From Trichoplax sp. H2 (taxonomy: Eukaryota; Placozoa; Uniplacotomia; Trichoplacea): DNA of 64,000 bases. The DNA lies in contig NOWV01000025.1 in the NCBI GenBank assembly GCA_003344405.1, positions 310,001 through 374,000 of the forward strand, given 5' to 3'. The stretch's first letter is position 1. Every line of letters begins with the position of its first letter. The position numbers and the translations under genes were made by a program. Shown in pieces: positions 24,670 through 37,099 of the stretch. Under the pieces are notes generated by a model. It worked only from the letters and a program-made list of their open reading frames with translations. It was not told the origin of the DNA and did no database searches.

Positions 24670-25170
24670 CAACATTGAATGAAAGGCCATCAGACTAGTA
24701 CCATTTTGTCGATTTATGGCAGAAAGATTAGGTATAGGTACGATAGGTTAGATATCCATAATTTAATATACTAAATTGTTTACTGTAATTAGGCTACGTT
24801 GCATTCCAATCATGCCAAAGGTCTCAGACTAGTACCATTTTGTCAATTTAATTTCAGAAAAGTTAGCTGTAAGATAGCTTAGATGTCCACAATTTAATTA
24901 GCTAGGCTACGTTGCATTCCAGCCATGTTCTAGGCCATTGGACTCGTACCATTTTGTCGATTTTCAGAAAAATTAGGTATAGGATAGGTTAGATATCCAC
25001 AATTGAATGAGCTAGGCTACGTTTGCATACGTTGCATATCAGTTATGTTAAAGGCTTCAGACTAGTATTATCTTGTTGATTTTCAGAAAAATCAGGTATA
25101 GGATAGTCTAGATATCCACAATTGAATGAGCTAGGCTACTTTGCATAACGGTAATGCTGATTTTAGGAAA
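24670..25170. repeat. Diverged tandem repeat, unit about 110-135 bp, four to five copies
   Basis: The order ggc.tcagactagtaccatt, ttgtcgattt.cagaaaaatta, ggtataggataggttagatatcc, acaatt.aat.agctaggctacgttgcat recurs from about 24676, 24813, 24925 and 25045. A broken copy starts at about 25155. Confidence 0.85.
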
Positions 25171-25174
25171 GTTG

Positions 25175-26590
25175 GATGGTAATTGAGGTAGTTTTTAGAA
25201 AAGTAGTGCAAGCAGAGGAAAGCAAAGACAACTGTATCCTTCCGTTGGATGGAAAAAAAAGAGATATAAAAGACCCTTAGCTAATTCCGTATCTTCTTTC
25301 AGATGACAACGATGCTATCACGCTACGGATAACGAAGTCAAGTTAAGCAATGTTATTTCTTTTTCTACTGGGTAAGGCTATGCAATCTCAGCTCCGTAAA
25401 GCATCAAAGTGTGACATTCCTATTTTCTCTACAAGTACCTCAAGTCATGAAAAGGAACTGCAGAAGGGATTTTAAGCATACTATAATGAATGTTGCTTAC
25501 ACCTTAGACTATCCACAGAACATTTTCTTGATATTGAGCAGCATCTGCAGTCGAAAGCATCAAAATCAATTTATTACGTTATAATATGAACATGATGCCT
25601 GCCAATGCCAGTTGGAGGCAATCGATCGAGGACCGATTAGGACGTTGTAAAGAAGATAAAAACAACCTCTAGCTAGTCAATAAATTTGATCATTTGTATA
25701 CAATAAAAACTAGGTAGATTCAATATCCTATCAAGAGATTTTAGACTGTAGAAAGCGATTTGATCAGCCCCACCACCATGTTAACATTACTCGATTGTCC
25801 ATTCTTTTTTTCCATTACCCATTGACTGAATGAGGTGGTGGTGTCAAAATCTCCAGGTGAGGATAGACCTCAAGACTAATAAATAACATTGCATTGGCTG
25901 AAAATATGGCTATTCTACACTGGTTGGACATCAAGTAACGACAATGGATTGCAATAATGTCAAGATAGAGGAAGGAAAGTAAGTTTATCCTTGCGATTGA
26001 TTACTAGTTTCATTTGCAGGTCTAGGATCGAAAATGTGTTCTTGCCTCCAATTGAATGGCTGCCGTCAGCCATGGAGCACACCTAGCAATGCAACCTGGT
26101 GCAAGCTAATCGACTGAGCATGGGCTAACCTGATTTTTCGGCTAATTCTGTCTTCTGCAAGTCGAAATGGATGAAAATGAGCTGATAGAGAGTTAATCGA
26201 TGAAATAAAAGCCAAGATGATGGAGTAAAATTGCTCTAATCGATTGGAAGTCGAAGGAGAAATGGCTTTGTCGTGTTGCTGTGGCCTGTAGTCGACTGTT
26301 CAAAAACACCGTCGCTGAATTTGGGTCGAAACGACTGATTGGCTAGTGCGTTATTAGGCATTACACTGTCAAGAGTATGAGAGAGAGAGAGTCGCTTAAA
26401 CAGTCCTGCAGCGCCCATACTGGTTATATTGTAGAGCAGACTTGCGTGAGGTTCAGTATGGCAAACCGGATTACCCCCCTCCTGTCACTGCCCTGTGTAC
26501 CTAGTGTGAACTTTAGAATGGATGAGGTCTGTTATAATGATTCATATTGTTGCAGGGTACAATAACTGCACTAACCCTATTCAATCCATG
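25175..26590. other. Non-coding stretch, nothing recognised
   Basis: Contains a (ga)n run near 26378 and some overlapping open frames on both strands around 26236-26565 that show no domain and no splice context. No gene supported. Confidence 0.4.
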
Positions 26591-26599
26591 CAGGTAACC

Positions 26600-27780
26600 T
26601 AGCAACCAGGCAGCCACCCGGTTGATCCAAAATTCCTGGCAGAGTCTAGTGGTGCTAGCAATCATGGCGATCGCTAGAGATTATCATGGAATAAACTGTG
26701 ATCCTATGAAGAAATGGAATTTGAGGCTCTAGCTGGCACGTGTAGAATTCACTACTTTAAAGCATGAGCTAAACCTTTACTTTGAACGGACCTACTACAG
26801 AACATGAACATTAAAATGGCTTTAACACTACATCGATGGTTAGGGGTGATCATGGAATAAAAGGTAGTAAGCTACCGTGATCACATAGAGAAATGGAGAT
26901 ACAGAAGGGTAGAGCGATTAGATCCACATGGCTATGTTTATAGGTACATCACCTTGGAAGGCTAGAGAAAGATAATAGTGATCGATCAACAAGGCTCTAG
27001 CTGGGATGTGTAAAATTCACTACCTTAGAGCATGACCTAGCTGAGCTTAGTCTATACTTTAAACAGCTTGTTACTGTTCAGTATATTTGACGTATTGTAT
27101 GAGAACCAATTCATCCACGGATGCGGAAAATTCTGCAGATACTCCGATTAATGTACTAATTGGATTACTTCTACACAAATAATCAATACCTGACCGATAT
27201 CTGTTAGTCTTGGGTTACTTTTTATTTGAGACCAAGTAATGATCCAAAACGACGTTGAATATTATTTGACCTTGCGGTCTAACTGAGACAATATAGATCA
27301 CGATGGATCTCACTACTGAACGCAACTAAATCAAACGGCGCACACGATGGTGCTTAGACTTCTCAAACAATTATAATTACTTATGATTGACGATAACTGG
27401 CAACTGCCAACTGCAACTCTGATGAGTTGATTGACTATGAAGAAAGAAATAAAGCAGGATAAGGATAATGATGATTGACGGACGAGCTCTGTCTAGGACA
27501 TGTAGAATATTCACCGCTTTACATCATGAGCTAGCTAAAGCTAAGCCTACACTTTGATTATTTCTACAATAGAATATTGACATCGAAACAATTATTCGAT
27601 TGATTAGATCCTGCTCAAAGATTACTAGGCTTAGCTCAGCTAGCTCATCTTAGAATACTACAATTGTTCTGCCATCGTATAATTGCTTCGATATCAATAT
27701 TCTACTGTACACCTACCTGTTCAAAAACAACCAAGCTTAGCGCAGCTAGCTCATCTTTCTCTAGCTTTCCAAGACGACAT
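26600..27780. repeat. Complex region of diverged direct and inverted repeats
   Basis: Direct repeats: tctagctgg.a.gtgtagaattcac followed by cta.ctt..agcatgagcta near 26727, 26995 and 27485, plus atcatggaataaa near 26686 and 26848. Inverted repeats: tgagctagctaaagctaagcct (27526-27547) against aggcttagctcagctagctca (27628-27648), and caatagaatattgacatcga (from 27571) against tcgatatcaatattctactg (27692-27711). The arrangement suggests nested non-autonomous elements, but no clear termini or target-site duplication was seen. Confidence 0.6.
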
Positions 27781-28048
27781 ACAGTACTAAGCATAGATGT
27801 AGCCAAGTGGATCCAATACTCTTACCCATAGACTACTATATGCTTGATATATCTACATACAGTAATAGTCCATGGTTTTAGCGTACTGTATCTCCGTTCT
27901 ATATGAGCAGGTGTAAGCGTACAGTAGAATGTTAGCATACGAATGATTTTTGTTGTCTTAAGTGGTGCAAAGTAGTTTTCTAAAATAGATCTTGAGAGTG
28001 ATTAGTTAATAAATATTTAGTTCTAAGTACCACTGAGGGCTCTGCGAA

Positions 28049-28510
28049 GCCTATAAATGATAGTGTAATCGTGCAATTTAGAGTAGAGAGCAAAAGAAGA
28101 TTCTTTTGAAGAACTTGCTAAATTTTAAAGGCCTTCGGGATCGAACTGTTGTAAGTTAAAGCGTTCTTCTTTTTGTTAGGTTGTTTGGTTGTTGACAGTT
28201 TTAGTTCTGTCGTTTTTTTATTTCTTTACTTATAGTACTTAGAATTAAGTATTTAGAAGGTTGTTTGATCAAACTCTCTCACATTTTCTTAATAAATTGT
28301 TGATCGGTTGTTTCCCCAATTTTATTTGATGTCAAAGTTTCGTTAAGTCGGCCAGAGTGCAAAGAAAGTAGAATCAAAGTTTGTTAGAAGTTTAGTAGCT
28401 TGATTCTACACTTTTCATTTCATTACAGTTATGTGCCAGTGATTACTGTAATATCTAGAATTTGTTTAATGCATATTCAGTGGTCAAATAAAGTTGTCGC
28501 ATTGTTATTA
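28049..28510 (+). other. Possible non-coding transcription unit (TATA-like and poly(A)-like signals)
   Basis: A TATA-like cctataaatgat at about 28050 is followed about 430 bp later by caaataaagttgtcgcattg, which looks like a poly(A) signal with a downstream GT-rich stretch. In between lies T-rich sequence with no open frame of note. It could be a small non-coding RNA gene, a first/UTR exon or the remains of an LTR. Evidence is weak. Confidence 0.2.
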
Positions 28511-31330
28511 CAGTGATTTTAACTCTGCATTATTATCTAGTGTAAATAATGCAATTAATGCCTTGATTGATGCCGAAGGACTTTGATCGGATTCATTTAT
28601 GTACAGTAATTAACTTCGGTAATTAGGGCCATCTATATAGCCATTTACGGTATGTTTTGTAGTATTGCAAATTTATTTCTATGCTACGTACAGGAATAAT
28701 TTTTAGTTATTATCTTGGATAGTCAACGAAGCCCCATTAAATGGATAGAGATAGCTGTGGCATGAATTGAAACGAATATTTACCGTAGCATAAAACAAGT
28801 CGTTTCTAAAATGTCTTCCCTATATTTCCAGATTAATCTTATATATCCGCGCATTCAATGCTTAGATCAATATTAACAGAGTTACGTACTGGCAAGTTAG
28901 GTCTGTACGTGCATTTATCGCATTAATTAGTGTGTGCAAAAGTCACTATGAAACTGCTAACTAGGTTGCAAGATAAATCTTTTTGACCTATAGTGGAATA
29001 CTATGTGTGTATCAAGATCAATCTAATAATAGTATATGTACGCGACGCATCGCGAGCGGGATTAATTTATCAGTTTTTAATAACGATGGAATACGACATG
29101 ATATCTATTTCTTACCCCAACGATGATCTAGATTTAATGGAGAGCAGATGACTGTAATTTTGCTATCGGTAATAGATGTTTCAGAATTTAAAGAATTAGA
29201 TATTCTAGACGTTTGTTTAGCATAAAATGTCGTGTATCTGTAGTTATAAAGAAGAGAAAGTACGTAATTTTTAATAGACATCCACATTACCAAGTAATAA
29301 GAATATTTGAATTTACTAATATGAGCATTAATTTTCAAATTTGAATTATTACACTTGTTTAATCTCTAAGTAAACCCATTTTAATAAATTACCATTAACT
29401 AATATACAGCAAAGTATGAAATACGTCGAAATAATATTATCGAAGAAAAGTTTATTTATTATAATTAACCATATTCTTCCTGAAACGTTTCTTAATCAAT
29501 AACTTAAAAAGTAAATTCCCATCCTATGCCCCTTGCTAATTATCCATAGTGTTCTTTAATTTCAAGACATCCTAAGTGAATGAATATTGATGATTTATTG
29601 TGATCTCAATAACATTATTTATAGGTAAAGAACAGTAGATCGATGATTGACCTAGCTTTCCAGACAGTATTGCGAGGACCGTATATTAAATCAACCTATT
29701 GGATTACGGATGGGTCATAATGACAAGTAATATCTATATTTTCGCTATCTGTCAAATTTCATTAGCGAAAAATTTCTGTTGTTAAGTTCAGTTAATAATC
29801 ACTACTTTTAGTTGATAATTATATTTCATGATCATATGTAAGATTTGTTGACTCATTTTCTAATACAAAGGTTACTATCAAAATATTGCCACAAATAGAA
29901 TAATATATGCACATAAACAGGTCATTTTATTCCATATTCATTAGTTCACTTTTGAGATATCATTTATAGCATCGAAATTTTACTTATGATAGCCAAAATG
30001 TCGAATTAGGAATAGAGCTCATAGGCAACGAATCTCATTTATTGATATCCTATTAATCCTTCAAAATGTATCAGTGGCTATTGTACATAGGTTTTTCGAC
30101 ATGCCTTGATAATAAAATATTAAGTGTAGTTTGGCTAACTTTTGAAAGCTTGAATGTAGTTGATTAATGAGTTATAGGAATAGATCGATAAAAATGCCTG
30201 ATAGCCTTGTCAGATAATCAAGCAAGCCAGGATATTAGAGATCCGATAAATATGCCTAATAAGCAATTTTTCAATTTCTAATATGAACAAGCTAGTTAGT
30301 TTTGTTTATTTATGAGCTGTTTATTAAATATGATTGTGTTTCTAGTATTTCTCCTAATCGGTAACAAACTGAGAATAATATTAATATTGATACTATGATA
30401 GTACTTCAAGTGTCAAGACTGATAACACTGCAAGGAAGAAAAAATAATCTGCGGCAAGATTGAATATTAATCAGCATAGTATTGAGTGAATGATATTAAA
30501 ATACACAGGAACTATCGAAAATATGCAAGTAGCTGCCAGATATATCTTCCATCAAAACTCGTGACTATCAAACGATATGATTTCTAAATCACTTTGTCAG
30601 AATAAAAACTATTATATATTAGCTAAATTGCTGTTGCCTACGCCTATTGACATATGGAAATAGTAAATAAACAAATAATTGATATTAATCAGATAATCCA
30701 ATTAGTTGATCATTGTATGATTCTGCATTAGCATTGGCAATTTGTGTTGTTCTTGATTAGTTCAATGTCAAAACATTATCATCCTTTAATGTTATATCAT
30801 CCAGGTACCTTGGAACAAAATGTGCTTTTATCTATTAAAAAAATAAGATCAAAATATTGACTGCATGTAATTATTTAATTACAATTACCAATCAGCTAAT
30901 CTTGTACCATAGATCAAAATTGCTTGCAAATATTGAAAATATGCCGCACTTTTAGACAATAATTGACAAGCTAGATTGAAAAAGGGATAAACTCGAAAAT
31001 AATGGGTAATGCAATAAATTCTGCAGTTGACCAGTTGAGTCATGATTGCCTATGTTACATTAGGTCATTTGCGTGATGGATAGTATGCCAATTTTACATG
31101 AGGTTATAATTTAAAATTTAAATGAGGTAAAATACATTAGCGATCGCTATCCCTTGCACAATAGCTTATGTCAATAAAGTTAAGGATTAGAACTTAAGTT
31201 AATTAGCATCGACCAATCAAACAATGTTATTATCGGAAACTATTTTCTGATGATGTTTATGTCCACGGCATGAATCGATAACGAGTATGATAAATGGTTG
31301 ACGACCATGAACACATTGATCTTCTGACCC
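28511..31330. other. Intergenic AT-rich stretch
   Basis: No gene supported. One minus-strand open frame (29105-29338) contains a segment flanked by an acceptor (tacag) and a donor (gtaaga) at about 29115-29242, but it shows no recognisable domain. Confidence 0.4.
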
Positions 31331-31341
31331 TGAGCAAGAGG

Positions 31342-31348
31342 TATAAAA
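31342..31348 (+). promoter_or_regulatory. TATA box of the CUB-trypsin gene
   Basis: tataaaa inside ggtataaaagcaatcg, about 30 bp before a pyrimidine-rich likely start region (ctcattaatctcttctcttg) and about 60 bp before the 5'-UTR splice donor at 31410. Confidence 0.7.
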
Positions 31349-31409
31349 GCAATCGATTTTGCTTTTTATCTCATTAATCTCTTCTCTTGTTCCGTATCAG
31401 ATCGGAGAG

Positions 31410-31831
31410 GTAAGTTTTTCAAACTAGTTTATAAGGACTTTTTCCTTGCCTATTGAAAAAATATCAGCTGGAATTATTTTAATTCTATCTTAAATAGTAT
31501 ACAGTCAGATTAGTATAGTTAATTTTACCGTTAAATTAATCTAAGTTATTATAAATTACTTTATGAGGTTGAAAAATATCAGCTAGAGTTATTTTGATTC
31601 TATCTTATACGGTGATAGTCAAACTGATAAGTTTAATTTTATCATTCAATCAATGTAAGCTATTACCAATTACTTAATGACATTGAAAAAATCAGGTAGA
31701 GCTATTTTAGTTCTATCTAATACGATGTATAGTCAAGTTAACATGGCTAATTCTATCTTTAAATTAAGCTGTTACAAATGGCTGTAATTTTATACTAAAT
31801 AAATTATTTATTTTTTAAATCTGATCGACAG
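31410..31831 (+). other. 5'-UTR intron of the CUB-trypsin gene
   Basis: Donor gtaagtttt after cggagag at 31409; acceptor gatcgacag ending at 31831, seven bases before the ATG. The intron holds three diverged tandem copies of a roughly 115-bp unit (separate entry). Confidence 0.7.
31453..31795 (+). repeat. Three-copy 115-bp tandem repeat within the 5'-UTR intron
   Basis: Copies begin with ttgaaaaa.atcagctaga at 31453, 31569 and 31683. Each continues gttattttaattctatctta, tacggt.atagtcaa.tta, ttttatc.ttaaatcaa and agctattacaaattac. Confidence 0.85.
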
Positions 31832-31837
31832 TTAACT

Positions 31838-34800
31838 ATGAAGACTGCCATCGTTTTATTGTCTATTTTCGCCTTGGCTACCGCCAAGGTAAGTAAAAAT
31901 AACTTGCAACGCGTTATTCGATGCATTGATAAGTAATCAAGAAACGAATTTACTAATTGATGATTAGATAACTAATTCTTTTTGTCGCCTAATGTATCAT
32001 TAGTTAAGTGCGAAATAACGTTAATGACGGCAATTAAACAAATTGATACTATAGAAGATAGTGATACTAATTGGTTTATGTTTGAAATCTTTCTTTTAAT
32101 TAATTCCTTTTGACCGCCTCATTAACATAAATTAATATCATCATTGTCCTACTCGTCAACGTTATTATGACGATCTTGACCAACATTCCAATGTCACAGT
32201 AGTATTTTGAAAGAACATCTTCATTTAGTAGGGCTTAACTGTCACGCATTCATTTTATCATTCTATCTTCTGAGTTTGTTATTCTTTGCAGTTAATCTGA
32301 TCTAATGATCAACGATAGTATTATTACAGTATGTGCAAATCAAGATTTAAAAAGATAAGTCTGTATTTCGATATTTTTCTTGCCTAAAGACTTCTTAGTT
32401 TCATTATTTGATATTCAAGTATAAGCTAATTTTAATTAACCATCGAAATAATACGATCTTTATAGGCAGTCAGTGAGTTACTTATATTCTCGTTATCTCC
32501 TGACTGAAATCAATTTTCACCCATAATTTATTTATAGCATCGTTGTAATTATATAATGCTAATGATGCAATTTTACACTACTAATACATACCGTTAACAA
32601 ATAGAAATATTTCCATCAGATTGATTGACTTACAATTGTAGATATTTTCTATCAATCCAAGTCTAATATTAACATTACGGCATACAACTTAATTATGTCA
32701 ATATATTGATATTTGCTAGATTATTTCGAAAAGATATGATGCAAAATTAAGTTTAGCGTTCAGTAATATCATATTCTATTGCAAATTAATGTACTATCCA
32801 TATAGTGAAAAGCAATCTATTGAAGAAGGTGCATTAAGAGAGAAATATTGCGTTGCTATCGACTAGATAGTTGCCATGATTAAACTATGCACTTAGTAAC
32901 AATATCGTTTGTTTTTGGTATTTATTTTGGATTGAAGAATTTAATATTAATGATATTTTGTATAACAGTAAAAATGGAATCATGTGATTAATGACTGATA
33001 TACTGCTCAAACTAGAGGCATGATTTAAAATAGTAATCCATAAGTAGAAAACTATCCGCCTGATTATTGTGAATCAATTCAATGATATATTAACTATGCA
33101 GTATTTCAATGATGACTCATGATGATTGTAGTCATGGATGCTATCGATATTCTGCACTTTATTTTAATTCTAGACTAGCACGTTGATTACTATCGTTATT
33201 GAATGTTAATTTATCCATTCTTGAAATTTTTATCTCCATATTTATCGACCTGCTCAAATCTTATTCCAATATGATTGCTGCCTGGCCTAATGGTTCATTT
33301 AGCCTGAACCCAGGAATGCTAGAGGTAAGTTATCTCTCATCCATTATTTTATTCTATGCCCTGCATAATTTATTTGAAAGGGAATAAATCCATTGAAAGC
33401 CATTACTACTGATCTTCATTTTGATTTGATCATGATTGCGATCTGATAGAATAATAAGTTTTATTTTGCCATTTTTAAAACTGATGATTAAATTGTTTTT
33501 ATTTCGTCTATTTCAAATTGTACAGCTACTTGCGGTTCTACTTCCTACGCAAAGAGCGGCACCATCGAATCTCCCAGCTACCCAAGCAACTATCCTAGGA
33601 GAACTGACTGTACCTCTACCGTTGTTGCTTCGAGTGATGAAGTTGTTACCGTTACCTTCAGCGAGTTTGATGTTGAATCTGCTACCAACTGCAAATATGA
33701 TTACGTTTCTCTTTATGATGGTAATACCCTTAGGCACACCTACTGCGGTAAAGGTAGCGTTCCTACCTTCACTACTTCCCCTGGTTCTAACTTCGTGTTA
33801 ACTTTCCACACTGATGGATCTGTACAGAAGAAGGGATTCGCTCTTAGCTTCACCGTTACTAGTAAGTTTAAATTATCCTATCATAGCGAGATGGATAGGG
33901 TATTAGCATACAACCAGTAGGATAAGTTGGAATTATCATTTTACTCATGTAAGATAGATAGTGTGATTATTATCGTAACGACGGCAGTTGTTTGTCATTG
34001 ATATCGCTACGATGGCTTAACTTCATCGGAGATCGGCTTTATTTCATTTAGTTTGCTCATTCACTAATCTATCCTGCTAGAATAGCTTGATCTAAGAATC
34101 GATTTAACGTTAAGGCAATTTTGGATAGCTACTAGTGTATCAACGTAACACTTGCCAATCTTGTTAATCTTGATTGGCTATCGGTAATCCAATCATAAGA
34201 ACTCGTTATCGTTGTTCATGAATGAAGATTGATTGGAGTCGATGAGTCTATCTTCAATGATCATGTTAATTTTTATTCAGGAATTGGATATTCAACTCAT
34301 GTTAATTTATGCCTATAATTGATTGATTCTTCTTTTACTCATGCCATAATTAGAAGTTGCTGCTCCTACTGGTAGCACTACTGGCACTGCCAGCACTGGT
34401 ACTGATAAGCCAGGCACCTGTGGTAAAACATTTTATAAACTATCCCTGGCCGACCGTATCGTTGGTGGTGCAGAATGTAGCCCAAAACATGCCCTTCCAT
34501 GGCAAGTATCTCTCCAAACCAGCACTGGCTTCCATTTCTGTGGTGGTTCCATCATCAGTGATACCTATGTTGTTACTGCTGCTCACTGCGTTGATGGACA
34601 AACTCCAACCTCCTGGAGAATTGTTCTTGGTGCTCACAACATCGGAAGCAATGAACCTAGCCAATTTGTTGCCACTGTCAAGAGAGCTAAAATGCATCCT
34701 AGCTACGACACCAGTACCCTCAGCAATGACATTGCTATCATAGAATTAAACGAAAAAATCACTTTCACTAATGAAATTTCCCCGGTCTGTGTATCCAAAA

Positions 34801-35168
34801 CTAGAATTGCTGATAATGCAGACGTCATAGTCTCTGGCTGGGGTACTTTAACAGCTGGTGGCGCCTCGCCTGATACCTTGCAAAGAGTAATCGTTCCTAC
34901 GATCTCTCGCTCTGAGTGTAGCTCTACAGTCTATGGCACAGGTTACATTGATAGCACCATGTTGTGCGCTGGTCTTATGTCTGGTGGCAAAGATTCCTGC
35001 CAAGGTGACAGTGGTGGCCCACTTGTTCACGATCGATCTGGTACCTACTACTTGGAAGGTGTTGTCAGCTGGGGCTATGGTTGCGCCGATCCTAACCGTC
35101 CAGGTGTTTATGCTCGTGTTTCCAGCTTGTACAGCTTCTTGGAAACAGAAACCGGTATCACCTTCTAA
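31838..35168 (+). CDS. Secreted CUB-domain trypsin-like serine protease
   Basis: Predicted extracellular S1A endopeptidase cutting after Arg/Lys. Exons: 31838-31888, 33303-33324, 33526-33861, 34354-35168, all GT-AG and in phase, 407 residues plus TAA. Residues 1-17 form a signal peptide (MKTAIVLLSIFALATA). A CUB domain spans about residues 25-135 (CGSTSYAKSGTIESPSYP, YDYVSLYDG, YCG, FTTSPGS), followed by a Thr/Gly linker. The zymogen cleavage site is R171-I172 (SLADR/IVGG). The catalytic triad is complete: His214 in TAAHC, Asp262 in NDIAII and Ser356 in GDSGGP. Asp350, six residues before the serine, gives trypsin-like S1 specificity; SWGYGC follows. The whole protease domain sits in one intronless exon, with codons richer in G/C than the surroundings, suggesting high expression. 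CUB-trypsin mosaics occur in digestive and developmental proteases; which role applies here is unknown. The 22-bp second exon is inferred from splice sites and phase and is the least certain part. Confidence 0.95.
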
Positions 35169-35330
35169 ATACCTGCTTTGGATATCCGCTCTATCAACTC
35201 TAAAACGCAAATATGATCGATCTATACTTCATCGATCATGAACACTGTAGAATTGTAGTTGAAAATATTCATTTTTCTTATGTAGTTGAAAATCAATTAG
35301 CATTTATTACGTTTTGTAACTATTGCAATC

Positions 35331-35336
35331 AATAAA
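35331..35336 (+). terminator. Poly(A) signal of the CUB-trypsin gene
   Basis: aataaa in tgcaatcaataaaatcg, about 165 bp after the TAA stop. Confidence 0.7.
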
Positions 35337-35507
35337 ATCGAAATCAATCGAACAAACGATCAAAATTTCTTTCCCTTGAATGAAATGATTTAGTCATTTA
35401 CGATTAAATACAGCTTATGATAATCGATGACGATAATCAATCGCACTAAAAGCTCGTTGTGTTTTATCATCATTAGTATCCATCTTCTACTTCATAGTAT
35501 CATAAGT

Positions 35508-36945
35508 TAGGATAGTTCTATACTGGATTGTTTTGCAAGGAATACCTATTTATCATGGTATTATCGTGGACAACATTGAATAATTAGATAGTGCTTACTT
35601 TATGATTGGTATTAATGCAAACAATCATCAATAAAACTAGTATTGATATGGCAAGTTGCTGTGGTATCCAATTGTTTGTGGGATATGGATAATGGATAGT
35701 TTAGAAACTAGTATCGTAGTGATGAGTCTAATCTCTTGATCAGTATTTCTACCCGATGTCTGTCACAAACTAGATCAAAAAAGCAACCTTATGTGGATAC
35801 GAATAACTGTGTTCATCATGTGTAGTACAACTCCTAGAATAGCTTAATAGATTGTAGGAAGTCGCCAAGTGATATGCAAAAATAAAAGATAGACACTGTA
35901 TGTGCTAGATTGTAGATTAACTGGAATCTCAAGATTGTGTTAAGTGCGTATCTGCATTGAATAGTTACAGTAGATATTGTAGCTCGGGTTGGCAATCTTT
36001 TATTAAGGTGGTTGAACACCAGAGATTATGTCAGTAATTTGATACTAAATCAATCAGAAATTATAAATCTAAACATAGTTGGCTCACTATGAAAATGATC
36101 CGGCTAAAGTTCAAACTAAGAGCTAAAGGATTAGAATTTTGCGCTTTAACCGGCTATGCCAGTAATTTAAGTAAAATGTAAATCATACTAACAGATTTTA
36201 TAATTCCGTGGAAGTGATTAGTGACATGCTAAAAGCATGAAACAGATTTTGTTTTCTTTAGCAAACAGAGGTTCATAATTATTAAACTGCCGTACTCTGT
36301 ATGCTCCTACTTCCGACTTTAACCTATTTTATGATCGATATAAGCAGGAGATTACTTCTGATAGAGCTAATTTATTCTTATTCTTGGTTAAAGAAGTAGT
36401 TTATATAATAAAATGCATATGATAAGTTATCAAATTTGGATCATTTTCTGATTTTAAGACACTTTATCATACCATGATATTGTGATAGGATGAGCTTGAA
36501 ATGCCAGTCTATCCACTAATAACTAGTTAAATTTATTCTATTGACTATTTCTAGGCATCTATTAAAGTTCTAACTTACTGGAATCAATCCTTAGCCGGAT
36601 GATCGTTAGTATCAATGTTCTAATCAATGATATCATAAGTTAGGATGTTCTACACTAGAGTTTGTGATAGAAGATACCTGTTTCTCATAGTATCATAGTG
36701 GATAATATTGGATAATTTAAATACAAGATTGCTTATTTTATGATTATTGTAAATGAGAATAACACAAGTCATCAATAAAAATTTTGATAGAGCAAGCTGT
36801 TGTGGTATCAAATTATTCGTAGGATATGGATAGTTTATAAAGCAATACTATGGTGATGCTTTAATCTCTTAATCAGTATTTCTATCTGTTGCCTGTTATG
36901 AACTAGATAAAAAAAAGTAGCCAAATGTAGATACGAATAATTCAT
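35508..36945. repeat. Two diverged direct copies of a roughly 310-bp block
   Basis: Copy A (35508-35812) and copy B (36631-36945) share cataagttaggat.gttcta, cctgtttctcatagtatcat, atcaataaaa.t..tgatat, gctgtggtatcaaattgtt, gggatatggatagttta and atgtggatacgaataa. The copies are about 1.12 kb apart. No open frame is conserved between them. Confidence 0.8.
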
Positions 36946-37060
36946 ATTTATCACCTTATGATGATAGAATAAGCTTGAAATAGCAGCCTGTTCACCAGTA
37001 ACCTCGTCAAAGTTATTCTACTGATTATTTCTAGGCACACTAGAATCAGTCTTTAGCCAA
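36475..37060. repeat. Second pair of diverged direct copies, about 110 bp
   Basis: gtgataggatgagcttgaaatg followed by gtctatccactaataacta, attctattgactatttctaggca and ggaatcaatccttagcc (about 36481-36597) recurs diverged at about 36961-37062. Together with the larger pair this suggests repeated duplication of one segment. Confidence 0.65.
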
Positions 37061-37099
37061 ATAAATTCATAAAATAGAACTGAAATAGATTCTATTCGC

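Noticed and set aside
29105-29338. Minus-strand frame with a splice-flanked segment (tacag to gtaaga)
   Set aside because: No partner exon, no domain, and such AG/GT pairs are common by chance in this AT-rich DNA.
33199-33387. Plus-strand frame of 62 codons containing AAWPNGSFSLNPGMLE
   Set aside because: Its 3' part overlaps the 22-bp exon in another frame; the exon reading that keeps phase with signal peptide and CUB is PEPRNAR.
34357-35241. Additional long frames on both strands over the trypsin exon
   Set aside because: Shadow frames of the real protease reading, caused by its higher GC codons.
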